Positions 63,277 through 64,000 of a stretch of 64,000 bases of DNA are shown in pieces. The DNA lies in contig NC_009092.1 in the NCBI RefSeq assembly GCF_000016065.1, positions 3,658,001 through 3,722,000 of the forward strand, read 5' to 3'. How positions within the stretch are numbered: position 1 is the stretch's first letter; every line of letters begins with the position of its first letter. The position numbers and the translations under genes are program-made. A model generated the notes under the pieces. That model searched no databases. It was not told the DNA's origin and saw only the letters and a list, made by a program, of their open reading frames with translations. Source of the DNA: Shewanella loihica PV-4 (lineage in GTDB: Bacteria; Pseudomonadota; Gammaproteobacteria; Enterobacterales; Shewanellaceae).

Positions 63277-63358
63277 ATAGACGGTAAAAGTTGAATTAAT
63301 GCGTAATAGAGGACATAGTCAAAAGATAAACTCATGGCAGCTTAAAAAATTTGCGTGG

Positions 63359-63377
63359 TATATCAGATTCTGATATA
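63359..63377. promoter_or_regulatory. Inverted repeat upstream of dksA
   Basis: TATATCAG-ATT-CTGATATA is a perfect 8-3-8 inverted repeat 58 bases before the dksA ATG. It could be an operator or a hairpin in the 5' leader. Confidence 0.35.
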
Positions 63378-63435
63378 GATATCGGCCTTTAATAAAAGAC
63401 GCCCTACAACGCAAATGATTAACAGGAGATGCGTT

Positions 63436-63879
63436 ATGCCTGAAGGCACTAAAAAACTTGGCGTGCTCGCTATCGCAGGTGTAGATCCTTACCAGGAAAA
63501 ACCGGGTGAGGAATATATGAATACCGCTCAACTGGGTCACTTCAAAAAGATTCTCGATGCTTGGCGTAGTCAGCTCCGTGAAGAAGTGGATCGCACCCTG
63601 AATCATATGCAAGATGAAGCGGCTAACTTCCCAGACCCTGTCGACCGTGCGGCTCAGGAAGAGGAGTTCAGTCTTGAACTACGCGCCCGTGACAGAGAGC
63701 GTAAGCTAATCAAGAAGATTGAAAAAACATTGCAGAAGATCGAAGACGACGATTTCGGTTTCTGTGATTCATGCGGTATCGAAATCGGTATCCGCCGTCT
63801 CGAAGCCCGTCCAACGGCCGACCTGTGTATCGACTGTAAGACGCTCGCCGAGATCAAAGAGAAACAGATGGCCGGTTAA
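63436..63879 (+). CDS. dksA: RNA polymerase-binding transcription factor DksA
   Basis: A 147-aa protein nearly identical in layout to E. coli DksA. The ATG 63436 ([15 protein letters not shown]) has AGGAG seven bases upstream; an earlier in-frame ATG at 63415 lacks a ribosome site. The coiled coil carries the tip [11 protein letters not shown] with the key Asp residues that act with ppGpp at the polymerase secondary channel. The zinc finger is CDSCG...CIDC. It mediates the stringent response on rRNA and amino-acid promoters. Confidence 0.97.
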   Translation: MPEGTKKLGVLAIAGVDPYQEKPGEEYMNTAQLGHFKKILDAWRSQLREEVDRTLNHMQDEAANFPDPVDRAAQEEEFSLELRARDRERKLIKKIEKTLQKIEDDDFGFCDSCGIEIGIRRLEARPTADLCIDCKTLAEIKEKQMAG

Positions 63880-63889
63880 GCTGGCGAGA

Positions 63890-63913
63890 AGCGGGGCTTA
63901 GCCCCGCTTTTTT
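63890..63913 (+). terminator. Terminator after dksA
   Basis: AGCGGGGC (63890-63897) / GCCCCGCT (63901-63908), loop TTA, then T run. Confidence 0.9.
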
Positions 63914-63929
63914 GTATCCAGTCGCCCCG

Positions 63930-64000
63930 ATGAGCGACATAGAAAGTGTGAACAAAGGTTTTGCCGTGATCCCCCAAGCAGACCCCTCCCTCTCCCCCGA
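63930..64000 (+). CDS. gluQ: Start of a gene, probably glutamyl-Q tRNA(Asp) synthetase (3' end beyond window)
   Basis: An open frame from ATG 63930 (MSDIESVNKGFAVIPQADPS) continues to the window end without a stop. Only about 23 codons are visible, before any diagnostic motif. The name rests on position: gluQRS follows dksA in many gammaproteobacteria. No good ribosome site is seen, and a GTG at 63966 is an alternative start. Confidence 0.45.
   Translation, partial: MSDIESVNKGFAVIPQADPSLSP

Noticed and set aside
1..64000. tRNA, rRNA, CRISPR, riboswitch or insertion sequence
   Set aside because: No cloverleaf, rRNA core, regularly spaced repeat array, known aptamer or transposase frame was recognised on either strand by eye; a covariance-model scan would be decisive.

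Overview
The window reads as a chromosomal segment of a marine gammaproteobacterium of the genus Shewanella. The evidence is a tetrahaem periplasmic flavocytochrome c fumarate reductase (FccA type), a CcoG oxidase-assembly protein, two large TonB receptors, FNR/EtrA-type promoter boxes, DUF2956 and DUF3581 proteins, and the dksA-gluQ junction preceded by sfsA and pepB. No rRNA, tRNA, CRISPR, IS transposase or integrase is visible. Most genes are GC-rich and closely packed; two AT-rich orphan genes and several intergenic repeats mark one accessory stretch.

Layout. 1-9.4 kb: a TonB receptor cut by the window edge, a PAS/sigma-54 activator, ccoG, a long-chain acyl-CoA ligase, a lipocalin and a DUF4382 lipoprotein. 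9.4-17.7 kb: an ABC exporter, an AtoE-type fatty-acid permease, a DUF2956 protein, a winged-helix protein, a PH-domain pair, DUF924 and a TauE/SafE permease. 17.3-28.7 kb: a secreted M43 metalloprotease with a small partner, a Fur-boxed siderophore receptor, an Old Yellow Enzyme divergent from its TetR regulator, two universal stress proteins, a STAS-like protein behind an FNR box, an aldehyde dehydrogenase with its own TetR regulator, and a LysR/DJ-1 divergent pair. 28.9-35.2 kb: an M19 peptidase-like protein with altered metal ligands, then an accessory stretch holding two AT-rich orphan genes, a DMT transporter bracketed by two copies of a folded repeat, a small membrane protein, an epimerase and a further repeat block. 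35.2-42.2 kb: fumarate reductase fccA, a solute-binding-protein histidine kinase with a degenerate sigma-54-type response regulator, and a dicarboxylate symporter. 42.7-48.3 kb: a three-gene SMC/condensin operon of MksBEF/Wadjet type without a nuclease gene. 48.7-64 kb: DUF3581, an FNR/Fur-boxed porin followed by an FMN-binding protein and a PepSY protein, mrcB, hrpB, a GGDEF-EAL protein, thpR, pepB, sfsA, dksA and the start of probable gluQ.

How the genes may work together. FccA, the two-component pair and the symporter plausibly form a C4-dicarboxylate/fumarate module. The porin, FMN-binding and PepSY genes look like a flavin-based envelope redox module. The TonB receptor with a Fur box belongs to iron uptake.

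The least expected signals are non-coding. First, a roughly 160-bp repeat is present twice, and its 19-nt stem is kept by compensating base changes around two hairpins with GGGA loops. Second, CAnGGAnG, a CsrA-like motif, recurs at or near hairpin tips in several otherwise different intergenic repeats. Third, short tandem duplications repeatedly begin across a stop codon. The SMC operon is the best candidate for an under-described protein system.
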